Source: Imbricaverruca yamaguchii (Eukaryota > Arthropoda > Thecostraca > Neoverrucidae). Taken from it: DNA of 64,000 nucleotides. Positions 54,089 to 64,000 of the stretch are shown here, piece by piece. Location of the stretch: NCBI GenBank assembly GCA_034440575.1, contig JAOTOL010001309.1:62001-126000 (forward strand), written 5' to 3'. Every line of letters starts with the position of its first letter. The first letter of the stretch is position 1. The notes under the pieces were generated by a model, which was not told the origin of the DNA, made no database searches, and was given only the letters and a program-made list of their open reading frames with translations. The translations under genes and the position numbers were made by a program.

Positions 54089-56315
54089 CACATACAATAC
54101 CTAAGTGTTGCTGGGCACTGCATGACCTCTGCAGTCGATGCACCCTTAAACCCAAATAACCAACCAACTACTTAAGTGTTGCATGTGCATATGTTGCAAT
54201 AGTACCCTCCACATTCATATTCAAATGAAGCATTTCGTGGACTTTGAAACCCTGTTGCCTTTTCGTTTGTCGATTTTTGCGAGGACCCAGTACGTTCACG
54301 GTCCGCGATCCGGGCACTGCTGACGTACTTAGATGAGTGGTCTTATACTAATATGTATGTTGTGCAGTTTTATATTATACCAAGTGTCTGTCCCGATTGC
54401 TGAATTAGTAGAGTTGACCTTCAGTAGTCTCTCCTGTCCTGACCTAGCCGGCTGGTCCATGCACGCACTGGCACTTGGCCTTCGGCTCTGGTGGCAGCTG
54501 TCCGCGAGAGCTGCGAGTGCTGCAGGACCGACGCAGTCGATGCGCCCTTAATCTCAAATAACTAACTAAGAGCGCTGCGAGTGTGGTCACGCGGCGGCCG
54601 TGTCTGAGCATGGGGTGTTGCACGGTAACCTGTCGTTTGAAATTCTACCTTTGAACTTGAATCCCCGGGTTGGATGTGGCCCGAGTCCACACAGCAAACT
54701 TTGCTCAACACGGTGCCTGGTGCTTCCTAACGCGTGTCAGCGCAAGGTTGTCGCCGTTGTTTATTCGGGCGGCCAGCAATTGGAGTGCATATATCACATT
54801 TGAAATGATGTGATCTTCGTTTCACCCACATCACTCACGCCGGCCAGCCCCCATAGGCCGTTGGGCTTGCCAAGTTCGTTGTCAGCGAGGGATCGCTCAA
54901 GCAGAGCACCTCGGCAACAGAGCAGTAAGCGAAAACCAGGGCCTGGTGGAGACGACGATTGCTCCTCAGACACGGACACCGTTCCTATCACGGTTGGCCA
55001 GGGTCTTATGCTTCAGTAGGCAAGGCTCGGTTTATTTTATTTTCTCAGGAATATACTGACCATGAGCCCATGTAGCCGCCAGTGGCGGCTGGTGTCGCGC
55101 ACTGCAGTCAGGTTAGGACGGCTATTAATTGTGTGTGTGTGCGTTGTTAAGACCCTTCCATATCGAAGCTTATGTTCTGAACAAATGCCCACTGTTGGCG
55201 GCAGGTGTTCCTGGCTGCGCCACGTGGCGGCGCCAGTGCAACACCACTCCCATGGTCGCGTATGATTATGGTCTGTACCGAACCGTCTTCTCATTCCCTC
55301 TAAAATATAATTGGCAACTACCGTGACAAGGCACGACGTGTGGAACAAACCGAAATGCGTCTGATTTCATGAGCACTAAATACTACGCGTCGTCTTCAGA
55401 TCTGAAGAACCCGAAGACGAACAAGAAGAACGCCGGCTTCACACAGGAGGAGCGCGACGGCTTCACCGACCTGCTGGCTGCCGGGCAGGACGGCTTCGTC
55501 GACACGTTCCGTCACCTGAACCCGGATAAAAAGGACGCGTACACCTTCTGGACGTACATGGGAAATGCACGGGCCAAGGGCGTCGGATGGTGAGTGCATT
55601 GATTTGAAGTAATTTTAATCTTGAGAAAATGAGTGATGATGGCAGAGATCGTTGTTTAGACGTGCTGCTCTGATCGCATCACCCCATTTGTATTTGTGTT
55701 TGGTCCCTGAGGAGTGGGAGTCGGCATAAATTTAGCCTTGTGAGAAGAATGATAATGCACAAGAATGACAGGTGGCACATTAATTACATGATTTGTGAAG
55801 GTACTCCTATTCCATATTGGCAACATGAGCTAGATGCCATTTTAAGGTGACTAGCTCGTCCGAAATGTTCGTTCCAACCTGTACAGTAGTCATCGGCTTT
55901 GACGCATATTGAGCAGCATTCGTAGTTGTTCTCTGGAACGCGTGTGGTGGTACTGAACTGTATAGCTCGATGCACTGCGAAGGAACTTTCATGGGCGCAG
56001 CTGAGACCAGTGGGATGTATTTGAATGTCGTGGCCTTCATCAATTTTCGATGAAAAAATACGTATGAAACAATGCAGGACAAATATAAGTGAAAGGCTCC
56101 AGAAATAGGCGATTTGCCTGAATATTAATGCCGAGAATGTTTTCGCGTGAACCTCAGGGCTTGGCTGACCATATTTCGCAACCTGCAGGCGTCTCGACTA
56201 CTTCGTCGTCTCCAAGCGCCTGCTGCCCCACGTCTGCGACTCGCTCATCAACCATGAAGTGATGGGCAGCGATCACTGTCCCGTATCACTCCTGCTGAAC
56301 ACGTCCGGCATGTGA
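46297..56315 (+). CDS. APEX1: Apurinic/apyrimidinic endonuclease (Ape1/Rrp1 family), whole gene, 7 coding exons
   Basis: Coding exons: 46297-46326, 49628-49762, 50229-50355, 51687-51830, 53531-53674, 55400-55589, 56189-56315. All borders are GT/AG with agreeing phases, giving 897 nt (298 residues plus stop; human APE1 has 318). The enzyme cuts DNA 5' of abasic sites in base excision repair in the nucleus. The visible active site is Asn46 (SWNVAGLR), Glu74 (CLQETK), Tyr146 (TAYVPNSG), Asp185/Asn187 ([10 protein letters not shown]), Asp260 (RLDYF) and Asp285/His286 (GSDHCPVSL), all as in exonuclease III enzymes. The N-terminus is short, with a basic KNKRK start fit for nuclear import. The position of human Cys65 is Leu43 and that of Asp70 is Ala48. 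A CR1/L2 LINE fragment and a SINE lie in intron 1. A pyrimidine-rich acceptor-like site ends at 46260, so a non-coding first exon may lie upstream. Confidence 0.94.
46736..46995 (+). mobile_element. CR1/L2-type LINE, 5'-truncated copy in APEX1 intron 1
   Basis: Begins at [19 protein letters not shown] and runs through the stop, 3' UTR and TTATGTCTTTATGTCTT tail. It is almost identical to the corresponding end of the copy at 39700-39990, which suggests the two inserted at similar times. Sense to APEX1. Confidence 0.92.
47973..48159 (-). mobile_element. SINE family 2, copy in APEX1 intron 1
   Basis: The minus strand reads GGCGGGAATGGCCAAGTGGT and TTAAGGTGTTGAGC (A-box region), CCATGGGTTCAA-type B-box, the family body and an AACCACCTAATAAACCAAAC tail. 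Target-site duplication AGTATTGACATTCT at 47959-47972 and AGTATCGACATTCT at 48160-48173 (one mismatch). Confidence 0.88.
48494..48765 (+). mobile_element. tRNA-headed retroelement, SINE-like, APEX1 intron 1
   Basis: GCCCCGGTAGCTTAGTTGGT and TGGAGCGCTGG form a tRNA-like 5' half with A-box, and CACAGGGTTCGGGTC gives a B-box. A body follows with TTCGGTCTAAATTCTGCCGT and GGTTCACGCAACAAGCTCTG. A related body occurs at 54600-54740. The 3' end and target duplication were not found. Confidence 0.7.
49628..49762 (+). CDS. APEX1: APEX1 coding exon 2 (start of nuclease domain)
   Basis: Residues 11-55. A low-complexity Ser/Asp/Ala linker, then [18 protein letters not shown], equivalent to LKICSWNVDGLRAWIKK of human APE1. 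Borders are ATTCCAG and AAG/GTAGCA. Confidence 0.93.
50229..50355 (+). CDS. APEX1: APEX1 coding exon 3 (catalytic Glu)
   Basis: Residues 56-98. [20 protein letters not shown] holds the metal-binding Glu74 (human Glu96), then GYHSYWLSG. Borders are TATTTCAG and TCAG/GTAAAC, phase 1. Confidence 0.94.
50930..51255 (+). mobile_element. SINE family 3 or related element, APEX1 intron 3
   Basis: A CpG-rich body (GTCTGGTGCCTGCGTCC, GCCAGAGGCGTTCATGGCG) ends in GCTGGGCGCTGTATAAC, then GTTGATGCGCCCTAAAACCC and GAATAACTAAC, the family 3 tail. The 5' end is unclear. Confidence 0.6.
51325..51520 (+). repeat. 72-bp tandem repeat, 2.7 copies, APEX1 intron 3
   Basis: Units start CGTACTATTGA at 51325, 51397 and 51469 and contain GGTAGAAAAGCACTTA and GGCAATATTATTGTCACTTG. 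Few mismatches, so the duplication is recent. Confidence 0.95.
51687..51830 (+). CDS. APEX1: APEX1 coding exon 4
   Basis: [20 protein letters not shown], then [19 protein letters not shown] and YYIVTA, parallel to [20 protein letters not shown] and FVLVTA of human APE1. Acceptor TGTTTCAG. The donor CCT/GTAAGG is chosen because it rebuilds TAYVPNSG with exon 5. The frame stays open for 83 codons into the intron if unspliced. Confidence 0.93.
51831..52081 (+). other. Open reading extension of APEX1 exon 4 into intron 4
   Basis: From the exon 4 donor the coding frame continues without a stop for 83 codons to a TAA at 52079-52081, in AT-rich sequence. It would give an APEX1 form ending after residue 145 plus 83 unrelated residues, lacking the C-terminal catalytic residues. 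No domain recognised in the extension. Confidence 0.4.
52082..53530. other. APEX1 intron 4, no further gene seen
   Basis: AT-rich to about 53200, then CpG-rich before exon 5. It holds a 12-bp inverted repeat at 52641-52671 (CCGAGTGTACTG, 7-base loop) followed by a short (AT)n. Confidence 0.5.
53531..53674 (+). CDS. APEX1: APEX1 coding exon 5 (catalytic Asp/Asn)
   Basis: A split Tyr codon then [18 protein letters not shown], and [13 protein letters not shown] with Asp185 and Asn187 (human Asp210 and Asn212). Acceptor GATGACAG, donor ATTG/GTATGT. Confidence 0.95.
53936..54086. repeat. (AT)n and interrupted AT microsatellite, APEX1 intron 5
   Basis: Interrupted ATAT/GCATAT units from 53936, then pure AT at about 54030-54086. 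SINE family 3 tails follow closely. Confidence 0.95.
54111..54168 (+). mobile_element. SINE family 3, 3'-end fragment
   Basis: CTGGGCACTGCATGACCTCT, GCAGTCGATGCACCC and TTAAACCCAAATAACCAACC. Confidence 0.8.
54395..54569 (+). mobile_element. SINE family 3, longer copy, APEX1 intron 5
   Basis: A possible tRNA-derived start (TTGCTGAATTAGTAGAGTTG), then a GC-rich body and the family tail GACGCAGTCGATGCGCCC, TTAATCTCAAATAACTAAC at 54531-54569. Confidence 0.65.
54590..54745 (+). mobile_element. Body fragment related to the tRNA-headed element at 48494
   Basis: TGAAATTCTACCTTTGAACT, then GGGTTGGATGTGGCCCGAGT and CACACAGCAAACTTTGCTCA parallel the middle of the 48494 element (ATTCTGCCGTTGAACTGGAG, CAACAAGCTCTGCTTAGC) with heavy divergence. 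Confidence 0.5.
55400..55589 (+). CDS. APEX1: APEX1 coding exon 6
   Basis: [20 protein letters not shown], then [20 protein letters not shown] and NARAKGVGW, close to the human [19 protein letters not shown] and YTFWTYMMNARSKNVGW. Acceptor TCTTCAG, donor ATG/GTGAGT (phase 2). Confidence 0.96.
56189..56315 (+). CDS. APEX1: APEX1 coding exon 7 (C-terminal catalytic residues)
   Basis: [20 protein letters not shown] and [16 protein letters not shown], then TGA. It holds Asp260, Asp285 and His286 (human Asp283, Asp308, His309). The tail runs five residues beyond the family's usual LYLAL end. Acceptor ACCTGCAG. Confidence 0.95.
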
Positions 56316-57540
56316 GGCGGCCTGAGGTGCTGTGTCAGTGCCCCCTCCCATCTCTTCCCATTATCCGCTGGGCGCTTAGTACCTGTGAAATGTTGGAGTC
56401 AAGATGCATCCCCGGGCTTTTCGATGCCAAGAACCTGGACCCGTTGTAGCGCTTTTCGGGCCTCCCGTGGCAGTTGTAAGCAGTGTTACAACACCAGCGT
56501 AGTTTAATTTGCATGGCGGCGTAGTGGCTGGGCCTCGCGAACTAAGACTGATCCGGCCGGGTGTGGCAGGTCTGGGGTGGTAATCCAACCGGCTCCGACC
56601 AGTTGACGCCCACTGCTCGGCTGTACGTCGACGTAGCCCGGGCCTTTACCATGCATCTTAGCTATCGTGTTGGAACTGCTGCTTTGTTGTTTTGTTAGCT
56701 TGGCGCTCACCATTGAATTTCAATGTGTCTGTGTCATTGTGATAGTTGCAGGCCACGCGTGATGTGTGAATACACTTGTCGCATTTTTGGTGCATATTTC
56801 AGTTGCTTATTTGGCGCGCTGTGCGTATTGGAATCCCGCAATGTTTAAATTTTATGTTGTGCTGTGCAGCATGACAGCAAAACATCTCGGTACTAACCTT
56901 TGGCGAGTCGGCTGGTTGTAGAGTGGTGTTGGACTTCCTCGGGACTTTGGCTTGTAGCGTGCGACAACTACTCATGAACACCAAGAAAAGCACGCCCATG
57001 GAATGTTTATCGGTAGGTACTTGCATCCGGGGAAATTCCCTGTCAGTCATCTTATCTAGTTGGTATTTCCGTGTTTACGGGCTTCTGCTTCTTTTCCCTG
57101 GAACGATTTTTTTAAAAATAATGCATTAGTTTCATTTTTATTATTATGAGGAAGGTCTTGTTTTTATCGAGTGCTATGACATTAAGAGTCTCTTTTGCCT
57201 TTTACATATTTAATGAGGTTCTACTTCAGAGTATGATTCGAGTCACGGGCACTCGCCCACTGTTCACAGCTGTAGAGTATCATCTACAGGCGGCTGGACG
57301 TATCAGCTTGACGGTCGATCACAGATCGGTCCAACGGTTCCCAGAGAGCATTCCTATTGTGGGCAAACAATACATCTACAATGCTGTCCATCTGCAAGCT
57401 AGTATATTGTAGTCCAGCACGACGGACGGTTCTAAGCCATCCGAAGCTTATGATGACTACGATTGCATCTGACGCCAGTCAGGCACGTGCCTAGGATTTG
57501 CGCCAGAGAAACACCAACCCCAAATATTTAAAAGATGTGG
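56316..57540. other. 3' flank of APEX1, no gene seen
   Basis: No AATAAA was noticed in the first kilobase. No coding similarity recognised. Confidence 0.45.
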
Positions 57541-58265
57541 TTTGACCCCATTAAAGGGGGGGGAAAAAAAAAAAAAAAAAAAAAAAAATAAAAAAATTAG
57601 AAAAAGGAGAGGAGGCCACCCCCCCCCCCCGGAGGGGCAAAATAACCAAAAAAAAAAACAAAAACAAAAAAAGGGGGAAGGGAGACAAAAAATCCATGAG
57701 TTTGGAAAAGCTCGGGATAAAACCCACCCAACCACAAAACAAAAGGTACACCCCCAAAAAATTGGTTGCCCCAGAGTAAAAAAAACAACCCAACCCAAAG
57801 GGGGAAAATTAGTAAACCAAAAAAAAAATAACAAAATTTGAGAAAAGGAAGTAAGCGAGTGTGTGAACCTCCGCCCACTTTAAGGCCCCCCCCCCCCTTG
57901 GGTGGCCGGTTCCTCCCTAGGCCCCCCCCCCCCCCCCCCCCCCCGAAACTTGATGTCGATGGTGGCGTCATCAATTTCTCAAGAAGTGCTGCTCAAATCG
58001 TGACCTTTTTTAAAGTCCCATATTTTTACGACATTAGAGGCGGCGACGAGGGGGGGTGGGGGGGTGGAAACTACACCCCAAAAAATTTAAATTTTCCTTT
58101 TTAATGAGGGGGGGGAGGGAAGGGGAGGAAAAAAAAATTAAAAGTGAAAAAAAAAGAAAAAAAAAAGAAAAACCCAAAACCCAAAAAAAAAAAAAAAACA
58201 AAAACCCAAAAAAAAAGAAAAAAAAAAAATAAAAAACAAAAAAAAGGGGGGGGAACAAAAAAAAA
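57540..58265. other. Low-complexity homopolymer-distorted block (suspect sequence)
   Basis: Long runs (24 A at about 57557-57580, C-runs at 57621-57630, 57888-57897 and 57921-57944, A/G mixtures to 58265) like those at 4860-5600. Frames here (Lys/Pro or Phe-rich) are not genes. Confidence 0.65.
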
Positions 58266-59480
58266 AGACCATGCCGCTGAAATGGAACAAAGAAGAATGC
58301 TTTAGTCTATATATGATCTCCAATTTGTTGAATTATATACGATCTTCAATTATTAATGAATATGTCAAATTACAAAACACCCTATAAGCTAATCTTGCTT
58401 CTATGGTGCGTGTTATTGTGGTTGCTCATAATATGTTGTGCACACATTTTACTTCACAAAGCAAAACCACAGGTTAGACTAGCTTTTATTGTGAAAATAT
58501 GCTAAGTTTATGTCAGGCAAAAATCAATGTTTTCTTTGAAAAAGGTAAGGCCAGGTAAGGTTCTTAACATTTTTATTATTGAACGCACAAATTGTGCCTA
58601 TGTTGAAGAAACAATTTAAAAGGAGGTAGGGTAAACCAGGCCAGGCTATTTTAGGTATTAAACAATATTAGTACGTTATTTTGCTTCCCAACTAAAAATA
58701 AGCATTTCTGACGGGAATCAGTGGTCACATAATCCTAATCATGCTAATAAACATGGTATTGTAACAGGCTGTTCTCAAAATTCAATGGCTCGTTGAAAAT
58801 TAAATTCACCAATACAAATTTAATTCCATTGTACAATAAGGAAGTCAGTACAGCACCAATATCAAGGGCAGAGTATCATATGTCATATTTTGCATTAGTT
58901 TCAAGTAATTTATTTTAAAAACTTGGTCAATGCAACAAGTTCTGCTTATGGCAAGACCTGACACAAATAAATAAAACCCATGGAAGTAACCAGATGGAAT
59001 TATTAAAATAAGGGCTCATATTGGAAGAACCAAAACATTTGGTTCATGATAAGGATCACAGAAGTCTGCAGTGTGGCAAAATGGCTGAAATGTTAAACTG
59101 AGAAACGAGAAAAGTGTCAAACTGAGAAACTGAGAAAAGTGTCACTTCAGTTAGGCATGACCAGGGTTGGGTTGATGTCTTGGAATTCTGGAATTGGAGA
59201 GGAAAATTATGTGGCATTACAGGTTGGTATAGAGCAGGGGACTTTGAGGACTTTTCTTTTAAGCTGAATTATGGATTATGAGAGAAAAACTGTGTAGCAT
59301 TCCAAGTTGGAGAATGATGTGATTTGTTTGTCATAAAAACTCTTCGCACTTTTCACGGTCATGCTCCGTGTTTCCATGTTCCCAAAATCATGACCAAACC
59401 ATCAAGGAGATCGCAGTCATTGTCAGATTCAATTCCTCTTTTGGAATGATGGAGTGGAAGACTTCCTGGAGATAAACATG
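58266..59480. other. AT-rich, CpG-poor stretch, no gene seen
   Basis: It has the same texture as 37-47 kb. No coding similarity or repeat structure, apart from a short duplicated GTGTCAAACTGAGAAAC near 59110. Confidence 0.5.
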
Positions 59481-59624
59481 CCAACATCAAAGACAAGACC
59501 ATGTTTCCAATACTTGTCAGGACTCTCAGAGAAGAAACACCACCTACGCAAGCATACACAAGTTCAGCTTCAACAGCGCCTTGTTACTTATTAGGTAGAT
59601 ACGTACACACTGAAACAAACTTTG

Positions 59625-60545
59625 AAAACAAGCTGCGCCGAAAAACGGAAATGTTACATCGGATTCAATCTCTGGACGGTGACAGGGTGCTGTTCCGCCC
59701 GTCCGCCGCTTGAGATTGCCGAAAGTGACGCCTGGCGACGGTTGCGGGCATCGACGATTGTAACAAAAGTATTTGTGATGAGTAAAATCCGAAGGACCTG
59801 TGAGCATCACAAAGAGTGGGGCTATCCGCACGTGCAACTTTCTCCGCGAATTGTCATTCGACAGTGGTGTGGAAACAGTGGAAAGCGGAGCCTTTTTCAC
59901 GGACCGAAACACGTGCAGCCCGTGTCACGATGATTGCGCCCGCACACTGCAGCCACTGATCGTCAATTGAAAAATTGTAGCCGGTACATGGGGCCATGAT
60001 GCGAAGGTGGCGGCAAGTCGCTAAGTTTAGCCGTTTCCGAGAACCAGACCAAATCGTGAGAAAATGCTCAAAAACGTCGCTTCCGCTTTCCACACTCCCT
60101 CGCGTGCGCGTGGCGCGTGACTCGGAAACGGTTGCCACAACGATGTTGACAATTGTGGCAATACTGAGGTGTTGGTTTGGTGTCAATCTGTTCATTGGTT
60201 GTCGAGATATTGCGGTGTGAATCAGGTCGATGGAGAGCGCCAAAATTGGCGATTTTCCGAACGCAAAATCTCAGTTTTGCATGCTATTCCTATATTATAT
60301 GGGCGACCGGTCATTCACCGGACGCCCATTCTCTCAGGACCCGAGGGACGCGCGCACACAACACGTTGACCCGACCGCAACGAAATTGTGCCCGACGGAT
60401 AGCCAACATTTGGAGCTTTCACGTGATGTCAGTCATATCTCGCTATCTGTGATGTGAACCGTGCCACAGGCCACAAACTGCGCTGGAAAACGGAACTGTC
60501 GCGTCGGGCTCAATCTCTGGACAGGGACGGGACAGTTCGTAGGTG
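59625..60545. repeat. Pair of diverged direct repeats about 840 bases apart
   Basis: ACAAGCTGCGCCGAAAAACG then GGATTCAATCTCTGGACGGT (59633-59685) recurs as ACAAACTGCGCTGGAAAACG then GGGCTCAATCTCTGGACAGG (60474-60526). This could be the ends of an old element or a duplicated satellite unit. Nothing recognisable lies between. Confidence 0.5.
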
Positions 60546-61259
60546 GCAGGCTTACGGCACGGCAATGTTAAAACCTATGGACTTTACCACGAGTGGTATT
60601 TTTTTTCAGCTCCCCCTGTCCCCTCGACTATAGCTACTAAATTGTTTCTGTACGCTTCTTGCACCGAAACAAGGTGAGTACGTATATGTCTGGATGGTTA
60701 GGAAATGCAAATTGACTGGGTATGTTAAGAGGCAAAACGGCATGATGATAAATACAATCCATACGCAATGATAATACGGTACCGTAAGTTGTCACCGTAA
60801 CCGGAGATATTTCAAAGATATCTGTCACCCACGCTCGTGGTCGAGTAGGCGTTTTTTTTTTCACCTCTGGTTGAGAATCCCTAAAATAGCTTGTGCATTT
60901 TGCTGTCGTCGGTACCGAGCTGCTTGCGGGCACCAGCTGTTGATAGCTGAGGTGCATATGAACATCATCGACCAGGTCGCTCTACATCACAGCTGCTCTG
61001 TCTCTAATATATTTGGGGCCACTTCGTATGAACTTTGCCACGGTCCTTGCCACAAACCGACTCATTCGGCATTTGGTGTGAAGTAATTCGTCCTTTATTC
61101 ATAATATGGAATTCGATCGAGCTGTGTGGCTTGCGAAACTGTGCACAACTTACTTAATAGTAAGCGATGTCGGACCGGTAGGTTTTTCCCTATATAACTC
61201 GTATTGTGTCAGACATTTACCTTAGCTTATGGCGTAAGTAGCTAGCGATGCCTGAAATC

Positions 61260-61375
61260 CAGGGATGCGGAGCCGGAGCCGGAGCCGGAACATTTTGCCC
61301 GGAGCCGGAGCCGGAGCCGGAACCGCCGGGACATCTTACTCTGAGCCAGCGTCGGAGCCGTAGCCGTGAAAAGCA
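61260..61375 (+). repeat. GGAGCC-rich repeat block, copy 1
   Basis: GGATGCGGAGCCGGAGCC, then CATTTTGCCCGGAGCCGG and CGCCGGGACATCTTACTC. The same composite, not just the hexamer, recurs at 61780-61890, so it is a defined repeat and not simple slippage. Confidence 0.85.
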
Positions 61376-61775
61376 GGGCGGCTCCAACTCCGAAAGAGGT
61401 GTAAATTAAACAAAATTAGCAAACGTGAAATGAACCTATAAGTTACTAGCTATCTCTATGTATCCCATCAGTGTCTGTGTAACAGCTCGACCGCTGGCAC
61501 CGAAGCGCCGCGCCGTGTCGCCGTAGCGGCGATTTTCAGCCGTCGGCCGGTGGGCCGGCCGCCCGTATTGACGCCGCGGTGCCGGTATGAGCCGCGCGGC
61601 GCTGAACACTGAAAAGTGATTTGGGCCGGGGCGAGTGTTTATTTAAATATAGATACATGGTTTATAGGGGAAAGTTGCTTATAATTGTCTGAAGTTTGGG
61701 CCCCTGAGTGGTCGCAGCTAACTTTTTTTTAAACATCACCCTAGCTCTTACTTATGGATCGATCACGTTTGGGAT

Positions 61776-61895
61776 GTACGGAGTCGGAGCCGGAGCCGGT
61801 ACATTTTGCCCGGAGCCGGAGCCGGAGCCGCCGGGACATTTTACTCGGAGCCGGAGTCGGAGCCGGAGCCGTCCAAAATTTTCCCGGCTCCGCAT
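61776..61895 (+). repeat. GGAGCC-rich repeat block, copy 2
   Basis: ACGGAGTCGGAGCCGGAGCC, CATTTTGCCCGGAGCCGG and CGCCGGGACATTTTACTCGG, ending CCCGGCTCCGCATCCC, which is the complement of the GGGATGCGGAGCC that opens copy 1. Confidence 0.85.
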
Positions 61896-62392
61896 CCCTG
61901 CTGAAATCCCATGGGACCGATGTGGTACGGGGTGCATGTCAACGTTCACGGGAACACCACTAGTAGATCACATAGCTGTACGCTTTGGTGGTCTACTTAT
62001 TTTTTTTAAACACAGCGTATGAAATTGACTACACACTTGCGCATGCTTGAGGTATTCTTCAGTTTTGTTTACTTTGTTCTTAAGTACAGACACGCGTACT
62101 CGTACACACACATGCGCAAAGTCTAACAATGTTCATATATATAAATCCATTGCATTGGAGGGACAATGCCTACGTTCCGACAAACCTCGTTCACATGTAT
62201 TTCAGTATGCTGCACATTTCTTCGACTTTTGGGAGATTTAAGACAGCCAATGCCCGTCACTTTGATGTCTGCTTTCGTTTTTCTGTGTCCCAATTCAGCA
62301 ACCTTCTCGCCACCACTGGCGATGGCAGTAGGTGTACGGGAACTCCCTGGAACTCCCGGCTGAGAGTGCTGGGTGCCGCTGGCGTCGGGCGG

Positions 62393-62462
62393 GTGGGACC
62401 TCAGTGGCGGAACAGTGGACTAAAGATCAAGAAGTCCCCGGTTCTAATCCTCGCTCCCCCAG
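62393..62462 (+). mobile_element. tRNA-like sequence, probably a SINE head
   Basis: GTGGGACCTCAGTGGCGGAA with an exact B-box GGTTCTAATCC and CTCGCTCCCCCAG. D-arm and acceptor pairing are poor, so it is not a working tRNA gene. Confidence 0.4.
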
Positions 62463-63504
62463 CGGTCGACCACGCAGCTTCCTTGGAGGGAGAGGGCTTA
62501 GAAAGGTATGTTGGCTCTATATGCGTACCGGGGCTTCTTTGTGCCACTGTTTGTTGTATGCGTGTCATGTTATTGTCGGTGGCGACGATAAGACTGGCAC
62601 GAATCGTCACAGCCTCACATTGCATCGATGGGTACTACAATTATCGGGTATTAAAATAATAAGCATTTCAGCACATATCCGGAGAGTCAAGGCTCGAATT
62701 CATGTTTAAAGGAATGTAAGGTTTTTCGCAAAGGCAAAAGTAAAAAAATGTAAAACTTTCAGGTTAACAAATACGTTAACACAACACGGCGTGCGTGACA
62801 ACACGCGTGCTAGATTTACATCTATGCTATGTCAACATGTACGCCGCTAGGTTTAAGATGGCTATCGCCTATCCGGTGTCCAAGTATTTAAAAACCATGG
62901 ACCATCTAAAGGAATAAATACTGGGCGCCTCTTTCATATCAGGTGGCAGACAGTCCCATGCTTTACCGGTCTGCGAACGACTCACTGTCTCGGGAACTCT
63001 GTCCGGATGCGTGTGATGTTAAGCTGTTCAGCAGCGGTCGTCGTCATGCGACGCTAGGAAATCGCACGAGTGATAGCATGATGTCGAATCAATTCGGGTG
63101 CGCTTGTGTCGTGGAAAGCGTACATCAGTTGTAGCTCTGTGTTTTACCATGGGAGCCACGCTTGCCCATCGTGTGTCAGAGTCGACAAGCCACTCCGTGC
63201 CGATATAATCGTCCCGACGATGATGCGAGCACAACAGCTGATGCAGCTTTGCGCCTTTCTATGCCGAGTCACAATGCATCCACCACAAACGATCATGCAT
63301 ACCGTACGTGGAGGAGCACAATGGCTCAACTAATGGCCGCATTGTCTCGGTGGCGTGCGGTGCCTCATCATGTAGTCAGCGGGATCACCATATAATAGCG
63401 GCGGCGCATGGCTGTCGCTTCGTCTGATTCCGTTTTAATTTGTGTTGTTGCGGCGTATCGGCCGAGGCTCTATGGCGTCGTCTGCCTCGAACCTTGGCAG
63501 GAAA

Positions 63505-63586
63505 GGCGAGCATCGCGGGAATCGAACCCCGTACCTGTGGTTTCCCAGACGCTCAGCTAACTACTAAACTACCGACGCACCCATCG
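63505..63586 (-). mobile_element. tRNA-like sequence, pseudogene or SINE head
   Basis: The minus strand reads GGTGCGTCGGTAGTTTAGTA, GTTAGCTGAGCGTCTGGG and GGGGTTCGATTCCCGCG. A- and B-box-like parts are clear, but the ends do not pair into an acceptor stem. Confidence 0.45.
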
Positions 63587-63639
63587 CGATGTTCGCAATG
63601 TGATTATCGCATGAGACGAAATCGTCGACAGGAAATCAC

Positions 63640-63872
63640 GGTTGTTCCCCTCTCCATAGCACCCCGACCAGGATCCGAGAGGGTGTGACTGTGGAGCCAA
63701 GGTTGTTCCCCTCCCCACAGTCTTCCAACCATGTTCCGGGAGGGTGTGGTGGTGGAGCCAAGGTTGTTCCTCTCCCCACAGTGTTCCAACCGTGATCCTG
63801 GAGGGTGTGGTGGTGGAACCATGGTTGCTCCCCTCCCCACGGTGTTCCAACCCTGATCCGGGTGGGTGTGTA
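63640..63872 (+). repeat. 61-bp tandem repeat, nearly four copies
   Basis: Units start GGTTGTTCCCCTCCCCACAG at 63640, 63701, 63762 and 63823 and contain TTCCAACC and GAGGGTGTGGTGGTGGA. Open frames on both strands here are repeat translations. Confidence 0.95.
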
Positions 63873-64000
63873 CGACGGTGTGGCGCTCATGCCACATCTG
63901 CCCGGGCTGCGATCCGACGTTAGGCCAATTATGATTATTTTGTTGGTTGTAGGCTATAGGTGACCCGAGAGCTAGGCAGCAGCCCGTGGGTGCCGTGCCA

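Noticed and set aside
57457..58323. Lys/Pro-rich and Phe-rich frames
   Set aside because: Produced by poly-A/poly-C runs in a suspect sequence block.
63505..63586. Functional tRNA gene on the minus strand
   Set aside because: The B-box is good but the acceptor ends do not pair and the anticodon arm is unclear; kept only as a tRNA-like element.

Overview
This window is nuclear DNA from an invertebrate animal. Both recognisable genes are split by introns with GT/AG borders, and the rest is introns, satellites and retroelements. An arthropod, possibly a crustacean, is my guess; it rests only on overall gene structure and repeat style, and no sequence here fixes the species.

Plus-strand bases 54-32751 hold a RIO kinase 3 gene (RIOK3). 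Ten coding exons join in frame to a protein of about 507 residues with all RIO kinase catalytic motifs. Intron 7 alone is 19.4 kb. It holds a probable secreted-protein gene on the opposite strand (20490-19951), whose signal-peptide start region is repeated four times as a 93-bp unit, the 3' half of a decayed BEL/Pao retrotransposon (about 25260-27405), several minisatellites and three SINE insertions.

Bases 32752-46296 are intergenic. They hold the 3' flanking minisatellites of RIOK3, a stretch with no recognisable gene, and a nearly complete but frameshifted CR1/L2-type LINE on the minus strand (about 43330-39700) with an esterase-like ORF1 region, an APE-type endonuclease and a reverse transcriptase. 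Truncated relatives of this LINE lie in RIOK3 intron 2 and APEX1 intron 1.

Plus-strand bases 46297-56315 hold an AP endonuclease gene (APEX1/Ape1/Rrp1 family). Seven coding exons give about 298 residues. The active site is conserved, but the cysteine linked to the mammalian redox function is absent. Bases 56316-64000 have no recognisable gene and contain low-complexity sequence, GGAGCC repeats, tRNA-like retroelement heads and a 61-bp tandem repeat.

Three SINE families are visible, and six insertions keep target-site duplications of 14-15 bp. Two segments (about 4860-5600 and 57540-58265) are made of distorted homopolymer runs and look like low-quality consensus. Base composition is a mosaic: about 1-2300, 36900-47780 and 58270-59360 are CpG-poor, and much of the rest is CpG-rich. 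RIOK3 and APEX1 act in separate pathways (cytosolic kinase linked to ribosome maturation and signalling; nuclear base-excision repair), and I see no functional link between them.
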